Source: Streptomyces sp. NBC_00690
GTDB lineage: Bacteria; Actinomycetota; Actinomycetes; Streptomycetales; Streptomycetaceae
Reading direction: 5' to 3'
Length of the DNA: 64,000 bases
Assembly (NCBI RefSeq): GCF_036226685.1
Contig: NZ_CP109009.1
Location: forward strand, 4,987,501 to 5,051,500
The position numbers and the translations under genes were made by a program. Of this stretch, positions 55,384 to 64,000 are shown piece by piece; the stretch's first letter is position 1; every line of letters starts with the position of its first letter. A model generated the notes under the pieces. That model had not been told where the DNA came from. It did no database searches and was given only the letters and a program-made list of their open reading frames with translations.

Positions 55384-58300
55384 ATGACCGTCGCCCCGAA
55401 CACGCCGGTCGACCCCGCGCCCCTCCGCGGCACCATCGCGCCCCCCGCGCTCTTCACCGGCGGACCCGCAGCCCCGCCCCGGACCCTCATGGACGTCTTC
55501 GACGAGACCGCCCGCCGTCACCCCGATGGGCTCGCCGTCGACGACGGTGTGGAGCGGTTGACCTACCGGACCCTGCGGGCACGGATGCACGCACTGGGCC
55601 GACGGCTCGCCGCCGTGGGGGTCGGCCGAGGAGACCGGGTCGGCGTCCGCGCACCCTCCGGCACGGCCGATCTGTACGTCTCGATCCTCGGCGTGCTTGC
55701 GGCGGGCGCCGCCTATGTGCCGGTCGACGCCGACGATCCACCGGAACGTGCCGCCCTGGTGTTCACCGAGGCGCGGGTGAAGGCGGTGATCGGAGCAGAG
55801 CGGACGATCGAGCCCTGGTCATCGGGCGGAGCGCTGTCGGGCAGGGCTGCGGCCGACGTATATGTACTGGGCGATGCGCCCGGTATATACCCCGGTACAC
55901 ACGAGGACGGGGGCCGCCCCTGTCCCGAGGACGACGCATGGATCATCTTCACCTCGGGCTCGACCGGTCGCCCCAAGGGCGTCGTCGTCTCCCACCGCTG
56001 CGCCGCCGCCCTGGTCGACGCCGAGGCCGGACTGTTCCTGCGCCGGGCGCCACTCGGCCCCGGTGATCGGGTGCTCGCCGGTCTCTCCGTCGCCTTCGAT
56101 GCCTCCTGTGAGGAGATGTGGCTGGCCTGGCGGCACGGTGCCTGTCTGGTGCCCGCGCCGCGCTCCCTGGTCCGCGCCGGAGCGGACCTCGGACCGTGGC
56201 TGGCGCAGCAGCGGATCACCGTCGTCTCCACCGTGCCCACGCTCGCCGCGCTCTGGCCCGTGGCGGCACTCGACGAGGTACGGCTGTTGATCTTCGGCGG
56301 TGAGGCGTGCCCTCCCGAACTCGCCCGGCGGATGGCCGTCTCGGGCCGGGAGGTCTGGAACACCTACGGCCCCACCGAGACCACTGTCGTCGCCTGCGCC
56401 GCCCTACTGACCGGCGAGGGCCCGGTGCGCATCGGACTGCCGCTCGACGGCTGGACCCTGGCCGTCGTCGATCCGTCGGGCGCACCCGTCCCGATGGGCG
56501 CGAGCGGGGAACTCGTCATCGGCGGGGTGGGCCTCGCCCGCTATCTGGACCCGGTGAAGACCGCCGAGAAGTACGCCCCGCTGGCCGCACTGGGCTGGCC
56601 GCGGGCCTACCGCAGCGGTGATCTGGTGCGCGCCGACAAACTCGGCCTGACCTTCCTGGGGCGGGCGGACGACCAGGTCAAGCTGGGAGGCCGGCGGATC
56701 GAACTCGGTGAGATCGACGCGGCGCTGCGAGCCCTGCCCGGGGTGTCGGCGGCTGCCGCGGCACTGCGCACGACGGCGTCGGGGCACCCGGTGCTGGTGG
56801 GATATCTGGTGTCGAAGACATCCCGCACCGCCGGCGCTCCCACCGCTGGAACTGGGCCCTTCGACCGCACCGCCGCCCTGGACCACCTCCGGGCCGTTCT
56901 CCCGGCGCCGCTGGTGCCCCTCCTCGCCGTCGTGGACGACCTACCCGTACGCACCTCCGGCAAGGTGGACCGGGACGCCCTGCCCTGGCCCCTGACCACC
57001 GCCGACCGGCCGACCGCAGGGCCACATCCGGCCGCAGTGACCCCCGTACCCCTCACCCCCGCCGAGGCATGGCTCGCCGCACAGTGGTCCGAACTGCTCG
57101 GCACTCCCGTCACCGACCCCGAAGCCGACTTCTTCGCCCACGGCGGCGGCAGCCTCGCCGCAGCCCAACTCGTCTCACGGATCCGGGAGCGCTATGGCAC
57201 CGGGTCGGTCGCCGATGTCTACCGCCGTCCCCGACTGCACGACCTCGCCCTGACACTGGGACCGGCCGACGCCGCCGTCGGACCTGAGCACAGGCGGGTA
57301 CGTGCCGTCCCGCGCCGCGCCCAGGCGGTACAGCTCGCCCTGCTCCTACCGCTGTACACGGTGGCCGCCCTGCGCTGGAGCGTCATCGCCGCCGCCGTGG
57401 GCCGGCTGCTGGGCTTCGGACCCGCCGTCTCCTGGTGGTGGATCGGGCTCGGGTGGCTGGCGTTCCTCAGCCCGCCCGGTCGGATCGCCATCGCCGCCGG
57501 AGGCGCCCGGTTGCTGCTGCGCGGGCTGCGCCCCGGCACCCATGCCCGCGGCGGACCGGCCCATCTGCGGCTGTGGACGGCGGACCGGCTGGCCGAGATG
57601 AGCGGTGCGGTCCATCTCACCGGGCCCTGGCTCACCGGGTACGCCCGCGCCCTGGGCGCCCGGATCGCCGCGGATGTCGACCTCCATGCGCTGCCGCCCG
57701 TGACCGGGTGGCTTCGGCTCGGCCGTGGCTGTGCGGTCGAACCCGAGGCCGATCTGGCCGGGTACTGGATCGACGGCGACCGGGTGCGGATCGGGCCGGT
57801 GCGGGTCGGTGCCGACGCCGTCGTCGGAGCCCGCGCCACGCTGTTTCCGGGCGCCCGCATCGGAAAGCGGGCGAGGGTCGCTCCGGGGGCGGTGGTGACC
57901 GGGGCCGTGCCCGCGGGCGAGCGCTGGTCGGGGGCGCCCGCCACCCGTGCCGGCCGGGCCCGGCGCACCGGAGGGCGTCGCCCGGTGCGCCGCCGCCGCT
58001 GGAGCGCTGCCTACGCCCTCGCTTCGCTGCTCCTCTCGCTGCTACCTGCGGTGGCCGTCGTGCCGGGACTGCTGGTGGTCAGTGCGCTCATGAACAGCAC
58101 GGACGGCATGAGCAGCACGGACGGCATGGACGGCATGAGCAGCACGGACGGCATGGACGGCATGCTCGGCCTCGGCGATGTGACCGGAGCCTTCGCCGCA
58201 CTGCCGCTCGCGACCGTCACCGTCGTGCTCGCGTACGCCTTCCTGACCTGGGTGGGCGTCCGGGTGCTCAGTCTCGGGCTGCGCGCGGGCAGCCATCCCC

Positions 58301-59517
58301 TGCACGGCCGGGTCGCCTGGCAGACCTGGGTGACCGAGCGGCTGATGGACATGGCCCGCACCCACCTCCAGCCGCTGTACGCCAGTCTGTTGACACCGGT
58401 GTGGCTGCGGGCGCTCGGGATGCGGATGGGGCGCGGGGTCGAGGCGTCCACGGTGTTGGCGGTACCGGCAATGACCTCGGTCGGCGACGGGGCGTTCCTC
58501 GCCGATGACACGATGGTCGGCTCGTACGAACTGGGCGGCGGGCGGCTGCGCATCGCCGCCGTCCGGATCGGCAAGAGGGCCTTCCTCGGTAACTCGGGGA
58601 TGACCGCCGCCGGTCGTCGAGTGCCCAAGCGCGGTCTGGTCGGTGTGCTGTCGGCGGCGCCGAAGCGGGCCAAGGCGGGCAGTTCCTGGCTGGGCCTGCC
58701 ACCGATGAAGCTGACCCGCCCCCCGACCGCGGCGGACGAGGCCCGCACCTTTGCCCCGCCGCGGCGGCTGAGATGGGCCCGCGCGGCCGTCGAGCTGTGC
58801 AGGATCGTTCCGCTGATGTGCGGGGCTGCCCTCGCGCTCGCCTGGATCGTCGCGTTCTGCGCCCTGGCCGCCCGACTGGGGCCGCCCCTCGCGGCGCTCC
58901 TCGGCGGACTGCTGCTCCTGATCTGCGGAGCGATCGCCGCCCTGCTCACGATCGCCGCGAAATGGCTGCTGGTGGGCCGATTCACCCCGGGCGGACACCC
59001 CTTGTGGTCCGCCTTCGTCTGGCGCGACGAGTTGGCCGACTCCTTCGTGGAGAGCCTGGCGGTGCCCTGGCTCGTGGGTTCGCTGTCCGGTACCCCGCTC
59101 ATGCCGCTGTGGCTGCGCTGTCTGGGAGCACGGCTGGGGCGCGGGGTCTGGTGCGAGACGTACTGGCTGCCCGAGCCGGATCTGGTCCGGGTGGGGGCGG
59201 GCGCCAGCATCAACCGCGGATGCGTCGTGCAGACCCATCTCTTCCACGACCGGATCATGCGTCTGGACGCCATCGCGCTCGAAGCGGGCACCACCCTCGG
59301 CCCGCACGTCATCGTCCTTCCGGGAGCGGTGATCGGACGGCGGGCGGTGATCGGCCCCGGGTCGCTGGTGATGAGCGGTGAACGGGTTCCGGCGAACAGC
59401 ACCTGGCTGGGCAACCCCATCGCCGTCTGGAAGCGCGAGGCCCCGGCGCCCGCCACCGCCGCACCGGCGTCCCGACCGGGCGAGCTCCCCGCACCGGCAC
59501 CGGGCGGCGGGCCGTGA
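55384..59517 (+). CDS. Pls-type single-module NRPS (candidate poly-lysine or poly-basic-amino-acid synthetase)
   Basis: 1377 residues. Residues about 30-530 form an adenylation domain: A3 IIFTSGSTGRPKGVV, A4 FDASCEEMW, A5 NTYGPTETTV, A7 YRSGDLVR, A8 QVKLGGRRIELGEID, A10 Lys in RTSGKVDRDALP. The carrier domain (about 558-635) has the phosphopantetheine Ser S590 in GGGSLAAAQ. Then three soluble domains alternate with membrane-span pairs (about 650-720, 880-955, 1140-1195), the plan of epsilon-poly-L-lysine synthetase, not a standard condensation domain. Read by eye against GrsA, the ten-residue code is D-A-E-S-I-G-T-V-V-K, near a lysine code. A 27-bp tandem repeat adds STDGM repeats at about residues 904-928. 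Overlaps the peptidase gene. Confidence 0.87.
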   Translation: MTVAPNTPVDPAPLRGTIAPPALFTGGPAAPPRTLMDVFDETARRHPDGLAVDDGVERLTYRTLRARMHALGRRLAAVGVGRGDRVGVRAPSGTADLYVSILGVLAAGAAYVPVDADDPPERAALVFTEARVKAVIGAERTIEPWSSGGALSGRAAADVYVLGDAPGIYPGTHEDGGRPCPEDDAWIIFTSGSTGRPKGVVVSHRCAAALVDAEAGLFLRRAPLGPGDRVLAGLSVAFDASCEEMWLAWRHGACLVPAPRSLVRAGADLGPWLAQQRITVVSTVPTLAALWPVAALDEVRLLIFGGEACPPELARRMAVSGREVWNTYGPTETTVVACAALLTGEGPVRIGLPLDGWTLAVVDPSGAPVPMGASGELVIGGVGLARYLDPVKTAEKYAPLAALGWPRAYRSGDLVRADKLGLTFLGRADDQVKLGGRRIELGEIDAALRALPGVSAAAAALRTTASGHPVLVGYLVSKTSRTAGAPTAGTGPFDRTAALDHLRAVLPAPLVPLLAVVDDLPVRTSGKVDRDALPWPLTTADRPTAGPHPAAVTPVPLTPAEAWLAAQWSELLGTPVTDPEADFFAHGGGSLAAAQLVSRIRERYGTGSVADVYRRPRLHDLALTLGPADAAVGPEHRRVRAVPRRAQAVQLALLLPLYTVAALRWSVIAAAVGRLLGFGPAVSWWWIGLGWLAFLSPPGRIAIAAGGARLLLRGLRPGTHARGGPAHLRLWTADRLAEMSGAVHLTGPWLTGYARALGARIAADVDLHALPPVTGWLRLGRGCAVEPEADLAGYWIDGDRVRIGPVRVGADAVVGARATLFPGARIGKRARVAPGAVVTGAVPAGERWSGAPATRAGRARRTGGRRPVRRRRWSAAYALASLLLSLLPAVAVVPGLLVVSALMNSTDGMSSTDGMDGMSSTDGMDGMLGLGDVTGAFAALPLATVTVVLAYAFLTWVGVRVLSLGLRAGSHPLHGRVAWQTWVTERLMDMARTHLQPLYASLLTPVWLRALGMRMGRGVEASTVLAVPAMTSVGDGAFLADDTMVGSYELGGGRLRIAAVRIGKRAFLGNSGMTAAGRRVPKRGLVGVLSAAPKRAKAGSSWLGLPPMKLTRPPTAADEARTFAPPRRLRWARAAVELCRIVPLMCGAALALAWIVAFCALAARLGPPLAALLGGLLLLICGAIAALLTIAAKWLLVGRFTPGGHPLWSAFVWRDELADSFVESLAVPWLVGSLSGTPLMPLWLRCLGARLGRGVWCETYWLPEPDLVRVGAGASINRGCVVQTHLFHDRIMRLDAIALEAGTTLGPHVIVLPGAVIGRRAVIGPGSLVMSGERVPANSTWLGNPIAVWKREAPAPATAAPASRPGELPAPAPGGGP
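58093..58164 (+). repeat. tandem 27-bp repeat within pls-like gene
   Basis: A partial 18-bp unit (58093-58110) and two full 27-bp units (58111-58137, 58138-58164), encoding repeats of SSTDGMDGM. All units are in frame. Confidence 0.9.
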
Positions 59518-60893
59518 ACCCCGGGGGTCCCTTGCTGCCGGACGGTGACTCCGACCGGGGCGCCGAGACGGCCGAAGTGCCCCTGCACGGTGACTATCTG
59601 CCCCAGTACGGCGATCGCCGCTTCCGTGCCCTGGCCTATGACCTGGCCCTGAACTGCGTTCCGCACACCGGTCGCATCACGGCCCGCGCCACCGTCAGTG
59701 CTGTCGCCCGGGAGCCGCTGCCCGAGATCGTCCTCGACCTCGGCCGCTTCCGTATCAGCAAGGTCCTCCTCGACGGCGCCAGCCCGGGCCGCTACACCCA
59801 CCGCGGGGACAAACTACGCATCCGCCCGCCGCGCCCGCTTCCCGTGGGCACTCCGTTCACGGTGGAGGTCCGCTACGCCGGCGTACCCCGCCCCATCCGG
59901 AGCAGACAGTGGGGCGAACTGGGCTGGGAGCAGTTGGCCGAAGGGTCGCTGGTCGCCTCCCAGCCCCACGGCGCCCACTCCTGGTACCCGTGCAACGACC
60001 GGCCCGCCGACAAGGCGCGCTACCGGATCGCGATCACCGCACCCACCCCGTACGCGGTGGTCGCGAACGGGCGGCTCGTCTCCCGTACGGTCAGCGCGTC
60101 CACCACGACCTGGGTGTACGACCAGCCGGCTCCCATGGCCGCCTATCTGGCGACGGTGCAGATCGGGCCCTACGCCCTGGTCGCCCTGGCGGGCCCGGGG
60201 GCGGTGCCCCAACGGGCGGCCGTGCCCCCGGCGCTGCTCGGCGGGCGGTTCGAGCACGACTTCGCCCGACAGCCGCAGATGATGGAGCTGTTCCAGGACT
60301 TCTTCGGGCCCTACCCCTTCGACGAGTACGCCGTGGTGGTGACCCCCGATGAACTGGAGGTGCCGGTCGAGGCCCAGGGACTGTCCGTGTTCGGTGCGAA
60401 CCACATCGACGGCCGGCGCGGTAGCGAGCGGTTGATCGCCCATGAGTTGGCGCACCAGTGGTTCGGCAACAGCCTCACGGCAGCGGACTGGCGGCACATC
60501 TGGCTCCACGAGGGCTTCGCCAAGTACGCGGAGTGGCTCTGGTCGGAGTTGTCGGGCGGCCCCGGCGCGACGGTGCTGGCCGACAGGGCGCACGGCCGAC
60601 TGGCCCTGATGCCTCGGGACATCCTGATCGCCGACCCCGGACCGGAGCGACTCTTCGACGAGCGCGTCTACGAACGGGGTGCGCTCACCTTGCACGCCCT
60701 GCGCACCCTGCTGGGCCTGGAGGCGTTCGGCGCGCTCCTGCGCGAGTGGACGACTGAGCACCGCCATGACTCGGTGACGACCGACCAGTTCCTGGCCCAC
60801 GCGGAACGCAGTTCCCCTCGTTCGCTGGACCGGTTCTTCCGAGCCTGGTTGTACGAGAGGGAGTTGCCCGAGTTGCCCGATCAGCCGTCCTGA
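59514..60893 (+). CDS. M1-family zinc aminopeptidase, candidate poly-lysine-degrading enzyme
   Basis: 459 residues. GTG start overlaps the pls-like stop by 4 nt, so the two are co-translated. An N-terminal beta domain precedes the catalytic domain; the zinc site is HELAHQWFG (H310, E311, H314) with the third ligand Glu near residue 333 in WLHEGFAKY. The exopeptidase GAMEN motif is altered to VEAQGL. No signal peptide is evident. It lacks the large C-terminal helical domain of full M1 enzymes. In poly-lysine producers a zinc aminopeptidase encoded next to pls degrades the polymer (from memory), so a self-protective or recycling role is likely. Confidence 0.88.
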   Translation: MNPGGPLLPDGDSDRGAETAEVPLHGDYLPQYGDRRFRALAYDLALNCVPHTGRITARATVSAVAREPLPEIVLDLGRFRISKVLLDGASPGRYTHRGDKLRIRPPRPLPVGTPFTVEVRYAGVPRPIRSRQWGELGWEQLAEGSLVASQPHGAHSWYPCNDRPADKARYRIAITAPTPYAVVANGRLVSRTVSASTTTWVYDQPAPMAAYLATVQIGPYALVALAGPGAVPQRAAVPPALLGGRFEHDFARQPQMMELFQDFFGPYPFDEYAVVVTPDELEVPVEAQGLSVFGANHIDGRRGSERLIAHELAHQWFGNSLTAADWRHIWLHEGFAKYAEWLWSELSGGPGATVLADRAHGRLALMPRDILIADPGPERLFDERVYERGALTLHALRTLLGLEAFGALLREWTTEHRHDSVTTDQFLAHAERSSPRSLDRFFRAWLYERELPELPDQPS

Positions 60894-60983
60894 CGGCCCC
60901 GCGGGGCGGCCCATGAGTGCCCTATTCATCCCTCGGTGCGCCCCGCGTCGGGGCCACTCGGCCGGACTGCCGCGGGAAAGGCA

Positions 60984-61014
60984 GGAGCCCCGTTCCTGAA
61001 AAGGACGGAGCTCC
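60984..61014 (-). terminator. cold-shock gene terminator
   Basis: An imperfect hairpin (GGAGCTCCGTCC with GGAACGGGGCTCC on the minus strand). It lies just beyond the csp stop at 61064 and also faces the convergent peptidase gene. Confidence 0.7.
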
Positions 61015-61063
61015 TTGGGTACTGCTATTTAAGTCGGTTACGCGATCACCAACCCGGACCCAA

Positions 61064-61267
61064 TTAGGCCGGGCTGACGTTCTCCGCCTGCGGGCCCTTC
61101 GGGCCCTGGGTGACGTCGAAGTTCACGACCTGGTTCTCCTCAAGCGAGCGGAAACCAGACGCGTTGATCGCGGAGTAGTGGACGAAGACATCCGGGCCGC
61201 CGCCGTCCTGGGCGATGAAGCCGAAGCCCTTTTCAGCGTTGAACCACTTGACGGTTCCGGTAGCCAT
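61064..61267 (-). CDS. cold-shock domain protein (CspA family)
   Basis: 67 residues from ATG 61267 with AAGGAGGGCTT upstream. The RNA-binding motifs RNP1 (KGFGFIAQ) and RNP2 (VFVHYSAI) are intact, and [15 protein letters not shown] is the standard start. It binds single-stranded RNA and DNA and melts RNA structure in the cytosol. A 5' UTR of about 125 nt contains a terminator-like hairpin. Convergent with the M1 peptidase gene. Confidence 0.96.
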   Translation of the reverse strand: MATGTVKWFNAEKGFGFIAQDGGGPDVFVHYSAINASGFRSLEENQVVNFDVTQGPKGPQAENVSPA

Positions 61268-61403
61268 AAGCCCTCCTTGGGCCAAAGGGTTGCCCTGCTC
61301 CAGAACCTGCAAACAAGTCTGAAAACTACAAAAGCCTGCGGGTCACATGCTCCGCAGGCTCTGTACTGCAAGGGAAACCAAACTGCAACTTGCGTCGAGC
61401 CTA
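61268..61403 (-). promoter_or_regulatory. cold-shock gene 5' UTR with terminator-like hairpin
   Basis: On the minus strand, -10 TAGGCT (61403-61398) would start transcription near 61392. Within the UTR, AGCCTGCGG (61360-61352) pairs with CCGCAGGCT (61341-61333) around a 10-nt loop and runs into TTTTG, the structure of an intrinsic terminator, ahead of the coding region. Confidence 0.62.
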
Positions 61404-61572
61404 GCACGCACTGTGTTCGCAGCGGTAGAGGTAAAGATCACTTCACTCGGACGCTTGACTCGTTCCCTCGTACGCTGACGAACCGCAGCTCAACCGGTGC
61501 TTACGGCCCCGGACGCCGGTCCCCGGCGCGACCCGCGCACGGCCCCGCGTACCCGGAGCGGCCCCACCGGAC

Positions 61573-62460
<888 letters not shown>

Positions 62461-62628
62461 GAACCGTCGGCCCGCTCACCGGGGCTGTGGACCCGAGGCA
62501 GAGCGGGAACACCCGCCCCGACCCCATCCACCCCGAACCGCCGGACAATTCCCTGGGACCGTGCCCGTGACGCCCCTACCCTGAATGCGGCAGAGGCGGA
62601 CAGGTCGGCCGACCGGGGGAGTTCACAG

Positions 62629-64000
62629 ATGCAGCCGCTCGATCCAGGGGACCCGCACATGATCGGCCCCTACCGGCTGCTCGGCCGGCTCGGCGCGGGC
62701 GGCATGGGACGCGTCTATCTCGGGCGCAGCTCGGGCGGTCGCACCGTCGCCGTCAAGGTCGTCCACCCCCACTTCGCGCTCGACGAGGAGTTCCGCGCCC
62801 GCTTCCGCCGCGAAGTCGCATCGGCGCGACGCGTCGGCGGCCAGTGGACCGCCCCCGTGCTCGACGCCGACCCCGAAGCGGCCGTGCCCTGGGTCGCCAC
62901 CGGATATGTCGCAGGCCCGGCACTCTCCCGGGCGGTCACCGATCATGGACCGCTGCCCGGCCCCGCGGTGCGCGCGCTCGGCGCCGGCCTTGCGGAGGCG
63001 CTCACCGCCGTACACGCCCTGGAGTTGGTCCACCGCGATGTGAAGCCGTCCAATGTGCTGCTCGCCCTCGACGGGCCACGGCTGATCGACTTCGGGATCG
63101 CCCGGGTCACGGACGGCACCGCCTCCCTCACCTCCACCGGCGTCTCCGTCGGCTCGCCCGGCTATATGTCGCCCGAGCAGATCCTGGGCAAGGGCATCAC
63201 GGGCGCGGCCGATGTCTTCTCGCTGGGCGCGGTCCTCGCCTACGCGGCGACGGGTTCGGCCCCGTTCAGCGGTGACTCCTCCGCCACCCTCCTGTACAAG
63301 GTGGTGCACGAGGAGCCGGAACTCGACGGTCTCGACAGCCCGCTGAAGGAACTGGTCGCCGGCTGTCTCGCCAAGGACCCCCTCGCCCGTCCGTCGACCG
63401 CCGAGGTCGCCCGGCTGCTGGCGCCGGACGGTGCCGCAGTCCTGATCGCCGGCGGATGGCTACCGGGCGCCCTGGTGGAGCAGGTCAGCCGCGCCGCGGT
63501 GGAACTGCTCGGTCTGGAACCCGCCGAACCGGCACCAGGGCCGGCCGGATCGCTGTCCGGGCCGGTGGCCTTCAGCAGCCCGTCCGTGCGCGGAGCCGAG
63601 GCGGTTGCGCACCGAGCGGTCGACCCCCGCCAGCAGGGCGGAGCGCCCGGGGTCGGGAGCGCGGGTCCCGTGGGCACGGCGCACGCACCGGCAGCCGCAA
63701 CGGCCGGCTTCGGCCCGCCGATCGAACCCGTGCACCCCTTCCCCTCGGCCTTCGGCGCCGCCCAGCAGACGCCCCCACCGGTCGCGCCCGCCGCCCCGGC
63801 CACCGACGGCACCCCACCGGCCCGCCCCCGCCGCAAGATCAGCTGCACCCTGACGCTCACCCTGGCCGCGGCCCTGGCCGGCGTCACCTTCGGTGTCGGC
63901 TTCCTCGCCGACCTCTGGCCCTCCGACGGCTCCGACAAGGAGGAGGACCGGTCCTCGGACGTCGCCGCCCGCCCGACCACACCGAGCAGCCCGCCCCCCA
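62629..64000 (+). CDS. Ser/Thr protein kinase, 3'-truncated by the window end
   Basis: 457 codons visible; the frame is open to the end. Hanks-type kinase domain: RLGAGGMGRVYLG (Gly loop), VAVKVV (Lys), VHRDVKPSNVLL (catalytic Asp), LIDFGIAR (DFG), GSPGYMSPEQ (activation-loop P+1), TGAADVFSLGAVL. A Pro/Ala-rich linker (about 270-400) leads to a single span (CTLTLTLAAALAGVTFGVGF) and the start of an extracellular part. ATG 62629 with GGGGGAG upstream. In S. coelicolor a kinase gene also follows mqnA (from memory). The extracellular sensor cannot be seen. Confidence 0.93.
   Translation, partial: MQPLDPGDPHMIGPYRLLGRLGAGGMGRVYLGRSSGGRTVAVKVVHPHFALDEEFRARFRREVASARRVGGQWTAPVLDADPEAAVPWVATGYVAGPALSRAVTDHGPLPGPAVRALGAGLAEALTAVHALELVHRDVKPSNVLLALDGPRLIDFGIARVTDGTASLTSTGVSVGSPGYMSPEQILGKGITGAADVFSLGAVLAYAATGSAPFSGDSSATLLYKVVHEEPELDGLDSPLKELVAGCLAKDPLARPSTAEVARLLAPDGAAVLIAGGWLPGALVEQVSRAAVELLGLEPAEPAPGPAGSLSGPVAFSSPSVRGAEAVAHRAVDPRQQGGAPGVGSAGPVGTAHAPAAATAGFGPPIEPVHPFPSAFGAAQQTPPPVAPAAPATDGTPPARPRRKISCTLTLTLAAALAGVTFGVGFLADLWPSDGSDKEEDRSSDVAARPTTPSSPPP

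Noticed and set aside
58011..59801. 596-codon frame opposite the pls-like gene
   Set aside because: Shadow with repetitive Met/Pro content produced by the tandem repeat.

Overview
This 64 kb window is high-GC actinobacterial DNA, almost certainly a Streptomyces chromosome (core region, not a plasmid or prophage). The evidence is the Streptomyces-type 23S-5S rRNA, the developmental pair bldN/rsbN, the rex-hemA-hemC-hemD operon behind a Rex operator, futalosine-route menaquinone genes, DasR-type and SoxR-type sites, many GTG/TTG starts, and frequent 4-nt ATGA/GTGA overlaps. I see no insertion sequence, prophage, CRISPR array, integrase or tRNA gene.

Layout. 0-3.4 kb: 3' part of an rRNA operon (23S, 5S, terminator). 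3.4-9.5 kb: HAD phosphatase, AcuC-like deacetylase, a conserved protein of unclear function, an excisionase/BldC-like HTH protein, the tiny ribosomal protein bS22, an SDR-like epimerase and a PlsC acyltransferase. 9.5-13.6 kb: anti-sigma RsbN and sigma-BldN (sporulation), a HAD-IB phosphatase and a glutaredoxin. 14-21 kb: redox sensor Rex and the heme genes hemA, hemC, hemD (fused to a SUMT-like domain), a DinB-like protein and hemB. 21-24 kb: secreted GH19 chitinase with two dre-like sites, an imine-reductase-like enzyme, a DUF1876 protein, and an ABM monooxygenase behind a textbook SoxR promoter. 24-28.4 kb: divergent argS and class I lysS plus a small membrane protein. 28.6-37.6 kb: DUF2637 membrane protein, two DUF3558 lipoproteins, rtcB, an SDR, YnfA, a small secreted protein, a Mut7-C RNase-like protein, a GNAT and a conserved unknown. 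38-45.7 kb: hemL, a histidine phosphatase, a Tat-exported polysaccharide-deacetylase-like lipoprotein, then system II cytochrome c biogenesis (ResA-like, CcdA, ResB, CcsA/CcsB). 45.7-51.1 kb: a PLDc_N membrane protein and menaquinone genes (UbiD-like, UbiA-like, UbiX-like, AsnC regulator, mqnE). 51-54 kb: GNAT, DUF4229, and a dicarboxylate/amino-acid:cation symporter behind a short Cys-containing leader peptide. 54-61 kb: TetR, a 1378-residue Pls-type NRPS and a translationally coupled M1 zinc peptidase. 61-64 kb: cold-shock protein, mqnA, and the start of a Ser/Thr kinase cut by the window end.

How it fits together. Much of the window serves respiration: Rex senses NADH/NAD+, the hem genes make heme, the Res/Ccs genes attach heme to cytochromes c, and the mqn genes make menaquinone. 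A second theme is development and the mycelial environment (BldN/RsbN, chitinase, redox-cycling response).

The most interesting points are (i) the pls-like/M1 peptidase pair at 55.4-60.9 kb, whose adenylation-domain code read by eye is D-A-E-S-I-G-T-V-V-K, close to a lysine code, making it a candidate epsilon-poly-lysine-type homopolymer system; (ii) the likely leaderless, three-cysteine leader peptide upstream of the symporter, suggesting a cysteine-attenuated cystine or dicarboxylate transporter; (iii) the SoxR box with a 19-nt spacer in front of the ABM gene; (iv) a sigma-BldN-like promoter in front of rsbN; and (v) a terminator-like hairpin in the 5' UTR of the cold-shock gene. References to S. 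coelicolor gene order and to published motifs are from memory, not from a search.
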